Positions 6,665 through 10,221 of a stretch of DNA of 10,221 nt are shown in pieces. The notes below the pieces were generated by a model, which saw nothing but the letters and a program-made list of their open reading frames with translations, was not told the origin of the DNA and made no database searches. A program made the translations under genes and the position numbers. This DNA is from Chitinophagaceae bacterium (lineage in GTDB: Bacteria; Bacteroidota; Bacteroidia; Chitinophagales; Chitinophagaceae): the NCBI GenBank assembly GCA_947463755.1, contig CANHUK010000025.1:1-10221 (forward strand). The letters are read 5' to 3'. Each line of letters opens with the position of its first letter. Within the stretch, counting starts at the first letter, position 1.

Positions 6665-7399
6665 TCAAGCCTTGGCAGACTCGCTGGTGGCGATACCATA
6701 AACCACCAGACCAAAACCTATCTTGTTGACGGCATCCGCAAGGTTGTAGAACAGGTTGACGTCTTCCGGATTGAAGACACCGCTCAACCAGCCACCGGGT
6801 GCACACATGTAACCGATCGGATAGATAGCCCATCCGACAAGTACAAACCATGCCAGGGCCTGAATGCCCTTCTGTACAGAAGCAGAACTGCTTGCAGCTG
6901 CCAGTTTCTTGGCTTCGCCAAACCAGGCAGAATGCAGGATGTAAACATAACCCAGCGTAGAGATCACACCCCACATAACGTTGTGAGAAGATGAACCATC
7001 CGCATTGAAGGCCTCACCGATGTAACCAGCCACCAGCATTACCACGGAGGCGGCAATCAGCTTCCACATGAAGGCAGCCTTGGCACCTGCAGGCTTCAGC
7101 AGCAGATAGAACTCAAGGCACATCAGGGGCACCGTCAGCGTCCAGTCAATGTAACGGAGCGCTACCGGAGTTTTGCCGGTGGCTGCGAAGAAATCGCGCA
7201 TGTAATAGTAATGCACGGCAGCAATACCGGTGATCAGACCGGAAACCAGCAAAGAAGTCTTCCACTTGCCATCGACCTGGCCACGCTCGAAAAGAAAGAA
7301 TACAGAGGCGGCGAACATGGCCATGTAGCCCGTGAAAAAGGTGAATGTGACGGGATCATTCGCGTTGATCGTCATGACGTCTAAGAAAATCGTGTTCAT
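6665..7399 (-). CDS. Proteorhodopsin-type light-driven proton pump
   Basis: A 244-residue seven-helix microbial rhodopsin in the inner membrane; it should pump protons outward when lit. Helix C reads RYIDWTLTVPLMCLEF. D85 is the proton acceptor, T89 and E96 complete the DTE proton-pump motif (proteorhodopsin D97, T101, E108), and M93 sits at the spectral-tuning site 105, where Leu or Met gives green absorption. H63 in helix B matches the His that pairs with the acceptor. Helix G has NLADAVNK with counterion D222 and the retinal-binding lysine K226. In helix E, WGVIST places G144 where bacteriorhodopsin has W138; a glycine there opens the fenestration used by carotenoid antennas. The N-terminal region resembles flavobacterial-type proteorhodopsins. 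Blh downstream supplies retinal. An AT-rich 295-bp region precedes the gene. Confidence 0.96.
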   Translation of the reverse strand: MNTIFLDVMTINANDPVTFTFFTGYMAMFAASVFFLFERGQVDGKWKTSLLVSGLITGIAAVHYYYMRDFFAATGKTPVALRYIDWTLTVPLMCLEFYLLLKPAGAKAAFMWKLIAASVVMLVAGYIGEAFNADGSSSHNVMWGVISTLGYVYILHSAWFGEAKKLAAASSSASVQKGIQALAWFVLVGWAIYPIGYMCAPGGWLSGVFNPEDVNLFYNLADAVNKIGFGLVVYGIATSESAKA

Positions 7400-7694
7400 A
7401 TAACAAGGGGTTTTGTTGTATATAGTTAATGAAAATCTAACAGATTTGTTTAGTTTCTATCACATATATCCTAAACATTAAATTGTTTAATCCTTTTAGC
7501 AACGGACTAAATTACATAATTACATGCGCCCGTTGCATTTCAAATTAACAAAAGCTAAAGAAAAAGAATTTTTTTTTGTTAAAATTGAAAATTGATGCAG
7601 CGAAATCACATTTTCATTAAATGTTTTATAATATTTGAAAAATCACCTTACAGACACAATAAAAAGGGAGGATCCGACAGGGATCTGAGGACAC
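7400..7694. promoter_or_regulatory. AT-rich divergent intergenic region upstream of rhodopsin and thioesterase
   Basis: This 295-bp stretch has no credible ORF and is far richer in A and T than all surrounding genes. It must hold the rhodopsin promoter (minus) and the thioesterase promoter (plus). The best minus-strand candidate is TTG at 7502-7500, 19 nt, then TAATGTTTA from 7480. This is an imperfect fit to the Bacteroidota TTG/TAnnTTTG pattern and would give a 5' leader of roughly 65 nt. On the plus strand, TATAAT at 7627-7632 and AATATTTG at 7630-7637 occur without a well-spaced upstream element. GGGAGG (7666-7671) and GAGG (7687-7690) precede the thioesterase ATG. The promoter calls are weak. 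Confidence 0.45.
7499..7536. repeat. Symmetric inverted-repeat block enclosing a tandem octamer
   Basis: GCAACGG (7499-7505) and CCGTTGC (7530-7536) are perfect 7-bp inverted repeats. Between them lie a 4-nt spacer, AATTACAT twice in perfect tandem (7510-7517, 7518-7525), and another 4-nt spacer. The block is about 100 bp upstream of the rhodopsin start. Its left arm contains the TTG of the best candidate rhodopsin promoter. It could be a regulator-binding site; function is inference. Confidence 0.5.
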
Positions 7695-8117
7695 ATGGCG
7701 AATAAAAAACAGTTAGAACAGCCCCCGTTGGACGGCTGTATGGCTATGGACATCACGATCATTCCCGAACAGATCGATGACAGGGGACATGTCAACAATG
7801 CCGTCCACCTGTCATGGATACAACAGGCAGCCCTCAGGCATTGGAAACAGCTGGCGGGAGATCGGGCGGATCAGTTTGCATGGGTCGTCCGACGTCATGA
7901 GATCGACTATCTCGCACCCATACTCCCCGGAACCGACATCATCGCACTTACCTGGGTAGGAGAAACTGATGCCATGTCAAGCATCCGCAGGGTACGTATT
8001 CAAACGCGCGACGGCCGCATACTCGCAGAGGTCATGACCATATGGTGCCTCATCGATCCAAACACAGGCCGATTCAGAAGGATTACCGACGAAGTAAAAG
8101 AAATACTCGGTAAATAA
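7695..8117 (+). CDS. Hotdog-fold acyl-CoA thioesterase (4HBT/YbgC-like)
   Basis: A 140-residue protein of the usual size for a single-hotdog thioesterase. The signature is IDDRGHVNNAVHLSWIQQA at about residues 27-45. The Asp three residues before the GHVNN glycine (D28) sits where the 4-hydroxybenzoyl-CoA thioesterase family has its catalytic Asp, and HVNN begins the long central helix. Strands with WVVRRHEIDYLAPI and RVRIQTRDGRILAEVMTIWCLID follow. It should hydrolyse an acyl-CoA or acyl-ACP thioester in the cytosol; the substrate cannot be told. A role in menaquinone or fatty-acid metabolism would be guesswork. The ATG at 7695 has GAGG only 4 nt upstream. The fold really begins near M16 (7740) or M18, so a shorter start is possible. 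It runs divergently from the rhodopsin and convergently to rpoB. Confidence 0.85.
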   Translation: MANKKQLEQPPLDGCMAMDITIIPEQIDDRGHVNNAVHLSWIQQAALRHWKQLAGDRADQFAWVVRRHEIDYLAPILPGTDIIALTWVGETDAMSSIRRVRIQTRDGRILAEVMTIWCLIDPNTGRFRRITDEVKEILGK

Positions 8118-8118
8118 A

Positions 8119-8148
8119 ACAGCCGTTCATGCAAACATGAACGGCTGT
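8119..8148. terminator. Bidirectional intrinsic terminator between thioesterase and rpoB
   Basis: A perfect 13-bp inverted repeat (8119-8131 with 8136-8148) closes on a CAAA loop. It sits one nt past the thioesterase stop and 20 nt past the rpoB stop. On the minus strand it runs into TTTTATTTA, a good U-tract for ending rpoB. On the plus strand only TATATAT follows, so termination of the thioesterase transcript is probably weaker. Confidence 0.88.
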
Positions 8149-8168
8149 ATATATCGGTTGGACAATGG

Positions 8169-10221
<2,053 letters not shown>

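Noticed and set aside
7566..7580. A-run followed by T9 (about 7569-7577) as a plus-strand terminator
   Set aside because: No GC-containing stem precedes it and no plus-strand gene ends upstream; it is simply part of the AT-rich intergenic DNA.

Overview
This 10.2 kb window looks like a chromosomal segment of a rhodopsin-bearing member of the Bacteroidota. Four things point there: the Bacteroidota-type phosphoenolpyruvate carboxylase N-terminus, a proteorhodopsin of the flavobacterial-like group next to a Blh retinal-forming enzyme, A-rich rather than Shine-Dalgarno gene starts, and the RpoB sequence. The coding DNA has moderately high GC content, while the one long intergenic stretch (7400-7694) is strikingly AT-rich. 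I see no mobile element, CRISPR array, tRNA or rRNA.

Layout. Positions 1-568 (minus) hold the N-terminal 189 residues of PEP carboxylase (ppc). Divergent from it is the threonine operon on the plus strand: a ten-codon leader peptide rich in Thr and Ile codons (739-771), then thrA (fused aspartokinase-homoserine dehydrogenase), thrB (homoserine kinase) and thrC (threonine synthase). Both internal junctions are exactly 30 nt and share a 24-nt element. Convergent with thrC is the phototrophy pair on the minus strand: a proton-pumping rhodopsin (6665-7399) and, downstream, blh (5646-6572), with a strong intrinsic terminator between them. An AT-rich 295-bp region upstream of the rhodopsin holds a symmetric inverted-repeat/tandem-repeat block. 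A hotdog-fold thioesterase gene on the plus strand follows. It converges on the 3' half of rpoB (8169-10221, minus, running off the window), and a perfect 13-bp hairpin lies between the two genes.

How the genes fit together. PEP carboxylase makes oxaloacetate, the precursor of aspartate, and ThrA, ThrB and ThrC carry aspartate-derived carbon to threonine. The leader peptide suggests that the operon is controlled by charged tRNA-Thr and tRNA-Ile. Rhodopsin and Blh together would give a self-sufficient light-driven proton pump: Blh cleaves beta-carotene to retinal and the opsin binds it. The terminator between them would make the opsin far more abundant than the enzyme.

The most noteworthy observations are the Thr/Ile leader peptide, the opsin/blh terminator, a glycine at the carotenoid-antenna fenestration position of the rhodopsin, the repeat block upstream of the rhodopsin, and an rpoB that ends at a terminator without rpoC behind it. 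No wholly new system is evident; the novelty lies in regulation and gene arrangement.
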